A stretch of 64,000 bases of DNA. Origin: Bacillus sp. AFS029637. GTDB taxonomy: Bacteria > Bacillota > Bacilli > Bacillales > Bacillaceae_G. The stretch covers positions 54,530 through 118,529 of the forward strand of contig NZ_NUPZ01000035.1 of the NCBI RefSeq assembly GCF_002584985.1, written 5' to 3'. The notes beneath the pieces were generated by a model. That model saw only the letters and a program-made list of their open reading frames with translations, did not search any database and was not told the origin of the DNA. Numbering within the stretch: position 1 is the first letter of the stretch; every line of letters starts with the position of its first letter. Positions 53,126 through 61,847 of the stretch are shown here, piece after piece. A program made the position numbers and the translations under genes.

Positions 53126-55492
53126 ATGGCTGTGAAGAAATTGTTAAGTGTCTTTTTATCACTTTTGCTATTGCTTTCATTTACTGGAACTTTAGCGCAA
53201 GCAGAAGAAACTACTTCTATGTCAGTAGAAAAAGCAATTCAAGTATTTAAGCAGCAAGGGAAAACGAAGGGGATAGTGGAAGGATATATCGTTGGATATA
53301 CGCAAGGTCCTTCTAAGTACACGAAGGATCCGGCTAAGTTTGACGACACAAACGTAGCAATTGCCGATTCGCCAAATGAAACGAATCCAGACAAAATCAT
53401 GCCTGTTCAGTTGCCAAAAGGCGATGTAAGATCGGCAGTAAATGTGAAAGATCACCCTGAAAATATAGGGAAGAAAGTACAGTTAACAGGGACACTTGAA
53501 TTATATTTTAGTAGCCCAGGTTTAAAATCAACAACAGCTTACAAGTTTCAAGGAGAAGGACAAAACCGTGTTAGCGATGTAGTAGCTTCACCGGGCGGCG
53601 GGGAAGTTGCGAAAGGAACAGCGGTAACATTAACAACAAACACAGAAGGAGCAACAATCTACTATACGCTAGATGGCTCTACTCCTACTAACAAGAGTGT
53701 TCTTTATAACGGACAAATTGTAGTAAATGAAAATAGCGTAATTAAAGCAATCGCAGAAAAAGAAGGGCTTACTTCTTCGGCGGTTTCGACATTTTCATTT
53801 ATTATCGTAAACAATGAACCAGTTCGTATTCATGATATTCAAGGGAAATCACATATTTCTCCTTACAAAGGTAAGAAAGTATACGGTGTGGAAGGCGTTG
53901 TAACAGCGCTCGATAAAAATGGTTTTTATATAGAAGATAATCAACCGGATAATGATCCAGCTACGTCAGAAGGTATGTACGTATACAAAAAAGATGCGAA
54001 TGTAGCAGTAGGAGATCTTATTCAAGTTGATGGAGAAGTAGAAGAATATGTTGGACCTGGATATGCAGAAAGGTTTGAAACAGACTTAACAACGACTGAA
54101 ATTAAGGCGAGCCGCGTTGCTGTAATCGCAAAGGATCAACCGTTACCAGCACCGATCGTACTTGGAGAAAATGGTGTAAAAATCCCGGATCAAATTATTG
54201 ATAATGATGCATTCGGTTTATTTGATCCAAATGAAGATGGAATTGACTTTTATGAAAGTGTAGAAGGTATGCGCGTTACGATGCCAACGCCAAAAATTAT
54301 TGCACCTCAGAAAAACGGGAATTTATATGTAACAGTAAAAAATGGCGGGGATAAAGTAGTAACGAAATATGGCACACCTCTTTTAGATGAAAATCAATTA
54401 AACCCAGAGCGTCTTTCTGTAAAAGTACCTCGTGATTATGTAGCAAAAGTAGGAGATACTTTCACAGGAGATATAACAGGCGTAGTCGGATATGATTACG
54501 GTGCGTTCCGTATTTCACCCGTAACGGAATTACCAGCTGTAGTAGACGGTGGATTTAAGCAAGTAGGGGCAAATATTCAGCCGCGTCTTGATAAATTAAC
54601 AGTTGCTACATATAACATTGAAAACTTCTCGGCAAATAAAAAAGAAACAACAGATGAAAAAGTAAAAGCGTTAGCGTATTCCATTAAATACAATTTAAAA
54701 ATGCCAGATATTATCGGTGTAGAGGAAATGCAAGATAATAACGGAACGATTAATGACGGTACAACAGATGCTTCGTTAAGTGCAAAACGTATCATTGATG
54801 CAGTGCTAGAAATTCGTGGTCCGAAGTATGAGTATGTAGAAATTGCTCCAAACAACAATCAAGACGGAGGAGCACCAGGAGCTAACATTCGCGTCGGTTT
54901 CTTCTACAACCCATCACGCGTGAAATTAGCGACAGTACCGAAGTTACTTGATAAAAACGTTGTCCGCATTGGAGACGAAAATCCATTATTTGAAAGTACA
55001 CGTAAACCGTTAGCGGCAGAATTTACGTTCCAAGGACAAAACGTTGTTGTCGTTGCAAATCACTTAAACTCAAAAATAGGAGATGCAACGCCATTTGGAA
55101 AAGTACAACCTCTTGTATTAGAAAGTGAAGAAAAACGAATTCAGTTAGCACAAGAAGTAAATCATTTCGTACAAGATATTCAGAAGAAGAATGCAAATGC
55201 ACCAGTTGTTGTGTTAGGTGATATGAACGATTTCGAGTTCGCTAAACCACTAAAAACATTAGAAGGAACAAACTTAAAAAATATGTTAAACACAGTGCCG
55301 AAGGAGAACCGCTACACGTACATTCATGAAGGAAATGCACAAGTGTTAGATCATATTTTAGTAACAAACAACATCGCACCGCACACAATTGTAGACCCAG
55401 TACACTTAAACTCAAACATTATGAAAGAGCACGGACGTGTAAGTGACCACGACCCAGTACTTGCTCAAATTGATTTGAAGAAAGCTTCTTAA
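53126..55492 (+). CDS. Secreted multidomain endonuclease/exonuclease/phosphatase (YhcR-like)
   Basis: A 788-aa secreted enzyme. Signal peptide (1-26, cleavage after AQA). An OB-fold-like DUF6359 domain is at about 30-140, a chitobiase-C-type beta domain at about 148-222 (ATIYYTLDGSTPTNKS), and OB-type nucleic-acid-binding segments at 235-490. The EEP nuclease domain covers about 497-785: YNIENFSA, GVEEMQDN, the VVANHLNSK His, GDMNDF and VSDHDPVLAQ. It is similar in layout to B. subtilis YhcR without the 5'-nucleotidase half and LPXTG. The start is ATG 53126 after AGGGAGAGG. Confidence 0.9.
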   Translation: MAVKKLLSVFLSLLLLLSFTGTLAQAEETTSMSVEKAIQVFKQQGKTKGIVEGYIVGYTQGPSKYTKDPAKFDDTNVAIADSPNETNPDKIMPVQLPKGDVRSAVNVKDHPENIGKKVQLTGTLELYFSSPGLKSTTAYKFQGEGQNRVSDVVASPGGGEVAKGTAVTLTTNTEGATIYYTLDGSTPTNKSVLYNGQIVVNENSVIKAIAEKEGLTSSAVSTFSFIIVNNEPVRIHDIQGKSHISPYKGKKVYGVEGVVTALDKNGFYIEDNQPDNDPATSEGMYVYKKDANVAVGDLIQVDGEVEEYVGPGYAERFETDLTTTEIKASRVAVIAKDQPLPAPIVLGENGVKIPDQIIDNDAFGLFDPNEDGIDFYESVEGMRVTMPTPKIIAPQKNGNLYVTVKNGGDKVVTKYGTPLLDENQLNPERLSVKVPRDYVAKVGDTFTGDITGVVGYDYGAFRISPVTELPAVVDGGFKQVGANIQPRLDKLTVATYNIENFSANKKETTDEKVKALAYSIKYNLKMPDIIGVEEMQDNNGTINDGTTDASLSAKRIIDAVLEIRGPKYEYVEIAPNNNQDGGAPGANIRVGFFYNPSRVKLATVPKLLDKNVVRIGDENPLFESTRKPLAAEFTFQGQNVVVVANHLNSKIGDATPFGKVQPLVLESEEKRIQLAQEVNHFVQDIQKKNANAPVVVLGDMNDFEFAKPLKTLEGTNLKNMLNTVPKENRYTYIHEGNAQVLDHILVTNNIAPHTIVDPVHLNSNIMKEHGRVSDHDPVLAQIDLKKAS

Positions 55493-55499
55493 AGGAGGG

Positions 55500-55528
55500 A
55501 ACGCTTAGGTGACTAAGCGTTCTTTTTT
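55500..55528 (+). terminator. Terminator of the nuclease gene
   Basis: AACGCTTAG / CTAAGCGTT with a 4-nt loop, then CTTTTTT. Confidence 0.92.
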
Positions 55529-55625
55529 GTTTTTTCATCGGCATATAATTATGAAGAGGGAATTCCTTTTTTTGTAATATGATGATAAAATTAATTAAAT
55601 ATTCAGTTTTATAAGGAGGTTAACG

Positions 55626-55925
55626 ATGCAAGCACAAATACATGGAAAATTAATGAACCAGCTAGCGATTTTTTTTAGTAGTATTGTCTTGCTTCAATTT
55701 GTTGCCGAGATAACAGGGCTTACACAGAATTTAGATATTACGTATAACTTAATCAATACAGCAGCGTCCTATATAACATTTAGTTTGGCTGTTATCTTCA
55801 CTTTAATAGGAGCAAGAAGAGAATTAAGTAAATATGCAATTATTTCATTATGTTTAGTTGTAGGTATTAAAGCGATTTACTTTGCGGCGGTTGTTATTTT
55901 ATGGGGATTGGCTGGTACGCCGTAA
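55626..55925 (+). CDS. Small membrane protein, 99 aa
   Basis: A 99-aa protein with three hydrophobic segments (about 11-32, 43-65, 72-95) and few charges except a short ARRELSK loop. It has ATG 55626 after AAGGAGG. It lies 16 nt before the alpha/beta hydrolase start, so the two are probably co-transcribed. I cannot name the family. Confidence 0.75.
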   Translation: MQAQIHGKLMNQLAIFFSSIVLLQFVAEITGLTQNLDITYNLINTAASYITFSLAVIFTLIGARRELSKYAIISLCLVVGIKAIYFAAVVILWGLAGTP

Positions 55926-55941
55926 AAGAGGGGATGGTTAT

Positions 55942-56778
55942 ATGAGTAGTGAAAGTGTACGATTCGTAAATGTAAACGACAATAATCTTTATGTAAAAAT
56001 GTTAGGGGTAGGTGAACCAATCATATTTCTTCATGGAGGACCTGGAAGTGAACACCGCTTTTTTCTTCCCTATATGGCTCCGCTAGCAGAAAAATTTCAA
56101 CTAGTTTTTTATGATCAAACAGGTTGTGGGGAATCGGAAGAGCCAAAGGATAAACAATATTCTATGAGGAATGAGGTTGAAAACTTAGAAGCATTGCGTG
56201 TGCAATTGGGGTTTGAGAAAATAAATATATTTGGGGAATCATGGGGATCAATGCTTGCGTTACTGTATGCAACTACATATCCCGAACGAGTGAATAAATT
56301 ACTTTTAACAGCTGCGATAGGAGTTAATGTGAAAGGGTTAGAAAGATTTGGAGAAGAACTGCAAAAGAGATTAACGGAAGAGGACAAAGTAATTATTTCT
56401 GAAATAAACAAGAAGATTAAAGTAGGAGAGGCTTCTATATACGAGATGTTACAAGTGTTAGATCCTTATTATGTGTTTGCTATAGAAACTTTAACTTATA
56501 AAAAGAAAACAACCTTTAGTAATGAAGTTAACACGATACTAGGTGCAGATATGGTGGGAAATTATGATGTGACTAAACATGTAGAAAGGCTCTCGAAAAT
56601 TCCGATTCTAATTGCACAAGGGAGTCATGATATATTAACTCTTACTACTATAAAAGAACATTTTATAGAGTACATACCTCATATAGAGTTTTTAGAAATT
56701 ACAAATTGTGGACATTGGACGGTAGTGGAGCAGCCAAAGCAAATGTGTAATATCGCGTATAACTTTTTTGAAAACTGA
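55942..56778 (+). CDS. Alpha/beta hydrolase, proline iminopeptidase-like
   Basis: A 278-aa alpha/beta hydrolase. The oxyanion HGGPGSEH segment and the nucleophile motif GESWGS are as in proline iminopeptidases. The catalytic Asp is likely in QGSHDIL and the His in NCGHWTVVEQP. ATG 55942 follows GAGGGGATGG; the in-frame extension to 55882 overlaps the preceding gene and lacks a site. The substrate is not certain; esterase or epoxide-type activity is possible. Confidence 0.87.
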   Translation: MSSESVRFVNVNDNNLYVKMLGVGEPIIFLHGGPGSEHRFFLPYMAPLAEKFQLVFYDQTGCGESEEPKDKQYSMRNEVENLEALRVQLGFEKINIFGESWGSMLALLYATTYPERVNKLLLTAAIGVNVKGLERFGEELQKRLTEEDKVIISEINKKIKVGEASIYEMLQVLDPYYVFAIETLTYKKKTTFSNEVNTILGADMVGNYDVTKHVERLSKIPILIAQGSHDILTLTTIKEHFIEYIPHIEFLEITNCGHWTVVEQPKQMCNIAYNFFEN

Positions 56779-56781
56779 TAA

Positions 56782-56824
56782 TAAGAGCGTAATTCCGAAT
56801 CGAACTTAGGGAATTACGCTCTTA
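56782..56824. terminator. Bidirectional terminator
   Basis: A perfect 15-bp stem (TAAGAGCGTAATTCC / GGAATTACGCTCTTA) with a 13-nt loop, between the hydrolase gene and the converging membrane gene. Confidence 0.85.
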
Positions 56825-56837
56825 TTCGTTCAATCGT

Positions 56838-57692
56838 TTAGTCTGAAATGGCTTGAAACGCTTTTCTACACCGATCTCTTCTTTGCAGTCTTCTTTTGTA
56901 CCTTTTTTTATCACGCTGTACGCCTTTTATGTACATGCATAGGCTAACGAAGAGGAAGAAAGCACATTGCAACATTAAAATATATGGTGACATGCCTTGC
57001 AATGGTTGTTTCGGATCATATAAATGAATAGGTGCCCCGCCGATTGTAGGGAATATTGTATTTAACAGGACGTAAGGAATGGAGGTAACTGCAAATGGAA
57101 ATAGAATCGCCATATAGTCCTTTTGTGACCATACAGATGCAGCAAGTCCTAAAAGAGCCATTAAACCTGCAAATAAAAAATTAATGCCGATATATACAAT
57201 AATGTAAGTGAGGGGAGAATCGTAATATAAGTTTGCGAACATCCCATTGTCGTTTATTATGCCAGTACCGAAGGCAGGTGCTCCGTTTGGAATGGTTAAA
57301 ATGCAAAATAATAACGATAAGATGAATGGAAACGTATAAAGAATTCCTCCGCAAAAAAATGTAACGATATATTTCGTAACTGAATAAGGGAATAAAGAAA
57401 TCCTTTTACTAATAAACGGTTTAAAATCATCTGATTTATCCGAGTTGTAACTCGTACTAAAGGGGAGACTGGCAATAACGGGCATTAATAATAAATAAAC
57501 ATCCATTTCATTATCCCGAAATCCAATCCATTTAAAAGCTGTTGTTACAAACACATCCGTTCCGTCTCCAATATAACGAATTACATAATAATAATGATAA
57601 ATAGAAATAAGAGCTAATCCACTAAACATAATAATTAAAGAAACACGATTACAAAAAGCTTGCTTTATATTTAAACGAAGCGCACGCATCAT
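56838..57692 (-). CDS. Membrane protein, ABC-2-permease-like, 284 aa
   Basis: A 284-aa protein with six hydrophobic segments (about residues 15-35, 70-88, 107-135, 155-185, 192-215, 240-265) and a very basic C-terminal tail. The arrangement resembles an ABC-2 type permease subunit, but there is no ATPase gene beside it. ATG 57692 (GGAGG 11 nt upstream) is preferred over the GTG at 57710. The function is unknown. Confidence 0.72.
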   Translation of the reverse strand: MMRALRLNIKQAFCNRVSLIIMFSGLALISIYHYYYVIRYIGDGTDVFVTTAFKWIGFRDNEMDVYLLLMPVIASLPFSTSYNSDKSDDFKPFISKRISLFPYSVTKYIVTFFCGGILYTFPFILSLLFCILTIPNGAPAFGTGIINDNGMFANLYYDSPLTYIIVYIGINFLFAGLMALLGLAASVWSQKDYMAILFPFAVTSIPYVLLNTIFPTIGGAPIHLYDPKQPLQGMSPYILMLQCAFFLFVSLCMYIKGVQRDKKRYKRRLQRRDRCRKAFQAISD

Positions 57693-57935
57693 GAATGAAA
57701 AAGCCTCCACTATTTTGATAAACTTGTCTATTTTCTATATTACTATTAATTGTAAAGATTTTCTTGTTTTTTCATTTGATTATTTAAAAAAGAGGAATTT
57801 TGTTGTTGATAAGTAAGGTTTATCTTTATTCTTAAGAACACCTTTTCCTTTTCTCTTTTCTTCTGATACACTATGGACAGTATCATATACACTGACTGGA
57901 ATTTTTTTATACTGGGAATAATTAAAAAAGAGAAC

Positions 57936-57964
57936 TTGTATAGAATGTAAGCGTGTGGTAATAT
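57936..57964 (+). promoter_or_regulatory. Promoter of the TetR gene
   Basis: TTGTAT (57936-57941), 17 nt, TAATAT (57959-57964). The following AATTGAC and AATTGGTC repeats before the start may be operator half-sites. The 327-nt gap 57693-58019 has no gene. Confidence 0.5.
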
Positions 57965-58019
57965 CGAAAGTGTACTAATTGACTACATTATCCAATTGGT
58001 CATTTTTGGAGGTGACGAT

Positions 58020-58592
58020 GTGGCGATAGATCGAAAACGTTCTATTATTGAAGCTGCAACAAAGTCTTTTTCAGCGTTCGGTTATAAAGCAACAACGATG
58101 GATCAAGTAGCGAAATTAGCGAATGTAGGAAAAGGAACAATTTATACTTTTTTCAAAAATAAAGAAGAGCTATTTGGCGAAATTATTTCTAATTTAATTA
58201 CAGAAATGAGGCAAGTTGCAAAAGATGCAATTCGTCCAGATATTTCATTTTTTGAAAATGTACATAGAGCATTATATAGCATATTAGAATTTAGAAAAGA
58301 ACATCAGCTCATGATTAAATTAATTCAAGAAGAGCGCGATATGGGAACGAAAGAAGTACAAGAAGTGATGCAACAAGTTGATGTGGAAATCGTTTCTGTT
58401 ATTCAATCGTATTTAGAAATGGCGATTGAAAAAGGTGAAATTAGCAAATGCGATCCAGAAATTACAGCATTTATTATGCTTCGCCTATACGTATCGCTTA
58501 TTTTTGATTGGGAAAAAAATCATGAACCGTTAGAAAAAGAAAAAATTGCAGAGTTATTTGAACTGTATTTATTAAAAGGATTGTCAAATTAA
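58020..58592 (+). CDS. TetR-family regulator, YhgD-like
   Basis: A 190-aa TetR regulator with the helix-turn-helix at about residues 25-47 (TTMDQVAKLANVGKGTIYTFF) and a helical C-terminal domain. The likely start is GTG 58020 after GGAGGTG. It resembles B. subtilis YhgD, which lies after hemY next to yhgE; here no yhgE gene is adjacent. The hairpin after the stop (AAAAGGATT/AATCCTTTT, 58574-58604) is a likely terminator. Confidence 0.82.
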   Translation: MAIDRKRSIIEAATKSFSAFGYKATTMDQVAKLANVGKGTIYTFFKNKEELFGEIISNLITEMRQVAKDAIRPDISFFENVHRALYSILEFRKEHQLMIKLIQEERDMGTKEVQEVMQQVDVEIVSVIQSYLEMAIEKGEISKCDPEITAFIMLRLYVSLIFDWEKNHEPLEKEKIAELFELYLLKGLSN

Positions 58593-58609
58593 GATAATCC
58601 TTTTCTTCT

Positions 58610-58720
58610 GATGAAAAATGGGCATATGAACAAAGTGGTCATAGAGCAATTGCTTCATTAACTTGGATACACAAACGACAATTTAAAAATATTGCTGAAA
58701 ATCAATCGGTTGAAGCGTAG
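58610..58720 (+). pseudogene. C-terminal gene remnant after the TetR gene
   Basis: A 36-codon frame without start reads YEQSGHRAIASLTWIHKRQF, ending with NIAENQSVEA and TAG. It looks like the tail of a real protein, since it has coding-like composition and stops just before a terminator at 58723. The rest of that gene is missing. I cannot name the family. Confidence 0.4.
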
Positions 58721-58722
58721 AG

Positions 58723-58745
58723 AAAAGCACCTTTTTGGTGCTTTT
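58723..58745 (+). terminator. Terminator after the gene remnant
   Basis: AAAAGCACC / GGTGCTTTT with a 5-nt loop and a T-run. Confidence 0.88.
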
Positions 58746-58864
58746 TTTATTGCAGTGCAGGACATCTTTTCTGTAGTTCGTATACAAATACTTCCCAAAT
58801 CTCTAGAAATAAAAGTAAAGGAATTACAACAATTTACAGAGAAACATAGAAGAGAGGAGTTGAT

Positions 58865-59098
58865 ATGATGAAAGAAAATCTTACTTACTATTTTTTCTTG
58901 TATCCACTCATTTTCTTCCTCATTTTTGCCCTTTCACCTATCTTGTTTCATAAAGAAGAATATACAAGTATGAAAGATACACTGGGAATCCTTTTATTCT
59001 ACTATGTGTTAATTAGTGGATATTACGTTATTGATGTTGTAAGTGAAAGAATGAAGAAAAAAGTGGAATTTTATTATAGAAAAACCGATGGAGGGTAA
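58865..59098 (+). CDS. Small membrane protein, 77 aa
   Basis: A 77-aa protein with two hydrophobic segments (about residues 9-28 and 38-58) and a basic tail. Start ATG 58865 after GAGAGGAG; the next codon is also ATG. Its stop is 4 nt before the next gene, suggesting an operon with the DUF2087 gene. The role is unknown. Confidence 0.72.
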   Translation: MMKENLTYYFFLYPLIFFLIFALSPILFHKEEYTSMKDTLGILLFYYVLISGYYVIDVVSERMKKKVEFYYRKTDGG

Positions 59099-59102
59099 CA
59101 AA

Positions 59103-59408
59103 ATGACCGAAAGTGAAATGAAATTCAGAGATACGACCATTCGTAACTTTTTCGATAAAGAAGACCGCCTAAAATCGATTCCAGGTCAAAAAAAGAAAAA
59201 ACTAGTATTGCTAGAGCATTTAGTTAGCAAATTAAACGCTGAAAATCAGTATACGGAAAAAGAAATGAATACATTTATAAAACAATATCATGAGGATTTT
59301 TGTACAATTAGACGCGAATTTATTGTACATGGGTTTATGGACAGAGAGGATAATATGTACTACATAAACGGGAGAGAAGTTTGGACGAAGTGGGAGGAGT
59401 TAAAATAA
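59103..59408 (+). CDS. DUF2087 domain protein
   Basis: A 101-aa protein with the DUF2087 motifs: LKSIPGQKKKKLVLLEHL, TEKEMNTFIKQYHEDFCTIRREFI and GFMDREDNMYYI. These are small DNA-interacting-type domains often at the end of ArsR or GNAT proteins. ATG 59103 is preceded by GGAGGG. It follows the small membrane gene at 4 nt and precedes a GNAT gene. Confidence 0.85.
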   Translation: MTESEMKFRDTTIRNFFDKEDRLKSIPGQKKKKLVLLEHLVSKLNAENQYTEKEMNTFIKQYHEDFCTIRREFIVHGFMDREDNMYYINGREVWTKWEELK

Positions 59409-59472
59409 TGAATCAGTGGGGAGACCTTATGTTATCTATTCATCTTTGTAGTAAAAGGTACGAGGTGATTCA

Positions 59473-59982
59473 GTGATACGATTAGCAAAAGAGGTTGATG
59501 CGGAGTCCATTATGGATATTAGAAAAGAAATTATATTATCGGAGGCTACTACAAAGTTTTTCATAGTGTCTCCAAATCAATTACAAAATGATATTGATGC
59601 AGAAAGAGAAAAGATACGGAAAAGCAATGAAAAAGGTAATCTTTACATAGTTTATGAAGTAGATAGTAAAGTAGTTGGCTTTTTACTTTTCAATCGATAT
59701 GAACTAGAACGTTTACGACATGCAGGCACAATGGGAATGGGGATTAGAGAGGTGTACTGTAATCAGGGCATTGGTACGAAGCTAATTGAATTTCTTATTA
59801 GTTGGGCTAAAGGGCAGAAAGGTTTAGAGAAAATTTGTTTAGGCGTAGTTTCTATTAATGACCGCGCGATTAAGGTGTATAAACGTATGGGATTTGTAGA
59901 AGAAGGAAGACAAAGAAAGCAAATTAAATATGAAGATGGATCGTATGGAGATGACGTATTGATGGGGTTTTATATTCAATAA
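59473..59982 (+). CDS. GNAT acetyltransferase
   Basis: A 169-aa GNAT-family N-acetyltransferase. The acetyl-CoA loop is GIREVYCNQGIGTKLIEFL (about residues 94-112), and the C-terminal AIKVYKRMGFVEEGRQRK motif is typical of RimJ/RimL or small-molecule acetylases. It begins at GTG 59473 after GAGGTGATT. The substrate is unknown. A terminator follows at 60070. Confidence 0.86.
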   Translation: MIRLAKEVDAESIMDIRKEIILSEATTKFFIVSPNQLQNDIDAEREKIRKSNEKGNLYIVYEVDSKVVGFLLFNRYELERLRHAGTMGMGIREVYCNQGIGTKLIEFLISWAKGQKGLEKICLGVVSINDRAIKVYKRMGFVEEGRQRKQIKYEDGSYGDDVLMGFYIQ

Positions 59983-60069
59983 AAAAGAGAGGTCTTCGGT
60001 TAGTAGCAAGGTAACATGCTTGGATACGGGATTTTATGAGTAGTCATATAGTAAGTGAATATTTTAGTG

Positions 60070-60097
60070 AAGAAACTGCCAATAGTGGCAGTTTCTT
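60070..60097. terminator. Terminator between GNAT and DinB genes
   Basis: AAGAAACTGCCA / TGGCAGTTTCTT with a 4-nt loop and a T-run, for the plus-strand gene, probably also the convergent minus-strand one. Confidence 0.88.
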
Positions 60098-60117
60098 TTT
60101 AGTGGAAATGTTAACTC

Positions 60118-60618
60118 TTAGCAAACCTTCAGTTCCAGTCGATCTTTCTGACGAAGATGATGCGCAAAATGCATAGAAATAAGCTGGAACCATTCTGCAG
60201 CATTTAAGTAACCAAGCCCAGGATGCTCGACCTTACAGTCACTTGCAATAGAAGGGAGTGTTGGTTCTGTATGTTTTACAACTGTAATTAATTCTAGAAA
60301 TTGTTTTTGTACGCCTTCTTTGTTAGCTGGGTTTTCGGGTGTATATCCAGGATGACCGGGTACTTTTATTTGTATATCTGGGAAAGTACCAAGTTTATAT
60401 ACTTTTTCACCCATATCCGTTTTCGTACTAGTTACTGATGGTGTTTCAGTTTTACATTTTGCAATCGCATCTAACTGCATGTATGTAGAGGCAATTAAAT
60501 GATTATACATTTGACCGAGAGACCATTCTTCACTAGAAGGCTTCATTCTAAATTGTTCTATAGAGTATTTTTCTAATTCCTCTATGTAATATGTTGCTAA
60601 CTCCTCGAATTTCTTCAT
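60118..60618 (-). CDS. DinB-family protein
   Basis: A 166-aa DinB/YfiT-like four-helix protein. The metal-binding pattern shows His in NHLIAS (about residue 40) and in SMHFAHHLRQ near residue 155, as expected for this fold, which includes bacillithiol- or mycothiol-dependent transferases. ATG 60618 follows AAAAAGGAG. It is separated from the WYL gene by 91 nt on the same strand. Confidence 0.85.
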   Translation of the reverse strand: MKKFEELATYYIEELEKYSIEQFRMKPSSEEWSLGQMYNHLIASTYMQLDAIAKCKTETPSVTSTKTDMGEKVYKLGTFPDIQIKVPGHPGYTPENPANKEGVQKQFLELITVVKHTEPTLPSIASDCKVEHPGLGYLNAAEWFQLISMHFAHHLRQKDRLELKVC

Positions 60619-60709
60619 ATTGTTAACTCCTTTTTATGAAAATGTATTTGTTAATACCCACAATAAAGGAGGGCTACTGACAACATTATGTCAGTAGTAA
60701 AATAAAAAT

Positions 60710-61651
60710 TTAAAGTTTTAACATTTTTTTTGCTTCATCACGAATTTTCTCAGAAAGAACGTTTGGCTCAAGTACTTGCACTTGGCTCCCCCAGCTCAAT
60801 ACCCATTGAAATATTTCATCTATGCTTCTTGATTTCAAAAAAACATGAAAACCATTATCTTTATGTTCGTATGAATCTATAAAAAAGTATCGTGATTCAA
60901 TAATTTTATGTGCAATATGAGATGGGAACAATAAATGAATTGTAACAGTACGATTGCTTTCAGGTTGATAGTCTTGCAAAGAAAAGTCTTTCGGTTTTGT
61001 AAAGAATTTTTGCTCTTGCTGCAATGTATCCATACGATCTAAACGGAAATTACGTATTTGTTTTCGAAGTAAACAATGGGCAACGATGTACCAAATTCCT
61101 GAAATATTAACTAAACCGTAAGGATGAACGGTCCGCTTTATTTTTGCAGTTTCTCTTGGCTTACGATAAGAAAAAGAGATAGTTTGTTCTTTTTGAATAG
61201 ACTCTTGTAAGAGGATAAGTTGATTTTCAAGTTTTTCTTGTCCAGATCCTTTGTGTGAAAATATAGGAGAAAGGAAACGGAAAGTTCCTTGTAATTCCCG
61301 AACCTTCTTTTTTTGATCAGCAGGGAGGACAATTTCAAGTTTTTCTTTTGCTGATTGGGCATGTGCAGAAAAAGAAGAAGTGAAAGTTTTTTCGATATAA
61401 TCACCGCCTAATAAAAGAGTAACAGCTTCTTCAGGTGTAAGCTGAATAGGTGGTAAGAAATACCCATCCATTAATGAATAACCGTGGCCGGGCATTGCGA
61501 AAAGTGGGACGCCAGATTCACTAAGTGCATCCATGTCTCGATAAATAGTTCTTATACTTGTCTCAAATTTTTCAGCTAAGCTTTGTGCTGTAACAGTTTG
61601 TCTTCTTTGTAATTCAATTAATATAGCTAATAAACGATCTGTCCGATTCAT
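60710..61651 (-). CDS. HTH-WYL domain transcriptional regulator
   Basis: A 313-aa YafY/DeoR-type regulator. The N-terminal winged helix (residues 5-58, RRQTVTAQSLAEKFETSIRTIYRD) is followed by a WYL domain (about 140-215, SYRKPRETAKIKRTVHPYGL and VAHCLLRKQIRNFRLDRMD) and a WCX C-terminal domain. ATG 61651 follows AAAGGATG. WYL proteins sense ligands or nucleic acids; the target is not visible. The DinB gene downstream may be in the same transcript. Confidence 0.88.
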   Translation of the reverse strand: MNRTDRLLAILIELQRRQTVTAQSLAEKFETSIRTIYRDMDALSESGVPLFAMPGHGYSLMDGYFLPPIQLTPEEAVTLLLGGDYIEKTFTSSFSAHAQSAKEKLEIVLPADQKKKVRELQGTFRFLSPIFSHKGSGQEKLENQLILLQESIQKEQTISFSYRKPRETAKIKRTVHPYGLVNISGIWYIVAHCLLRKQIRNFRLDRMDTLQQEQKFFTKPKDFSLQDYQPESNRTVTIHLLFPSHIAHKIIESRYFFIDSYEHKDNGFHVFLKSRSIDEIFQWVLSWGSQVQVLEPNVLSEKIRDEAKKMLKL

Positions 61652-61815
61652 GAAATATCATCCTTTATAATTATAAATAGGCCTACTATAAACTTCTAAA
61701 AGCAGAATAAATTCCCCTCCCATTAACAAGTTTTTCCCTATGTATAATATTAATATAGTAAAATCGTAAGAACCTATATTGCGGTTTCCAATAATATACT
61801 ATATAATCAGAGTAA

Positions 61816-61827
61816 GAAAACGTTTTC
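61816..61827 (+). promoter_or_regulatory. Perfect GAAAACGTTTTC palindrome, candidate LacI-family operator
   Basis: A 12-nt perfect palindrome with central CG, the classic LacI-family operator form, 20 nt upstream of the DegA-like start. It suggests autoregulation or CcpA binding. Confidence 0.7.
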
Positions 61828-61847
61828 ATGCAAAGGGGGAGAATTTC

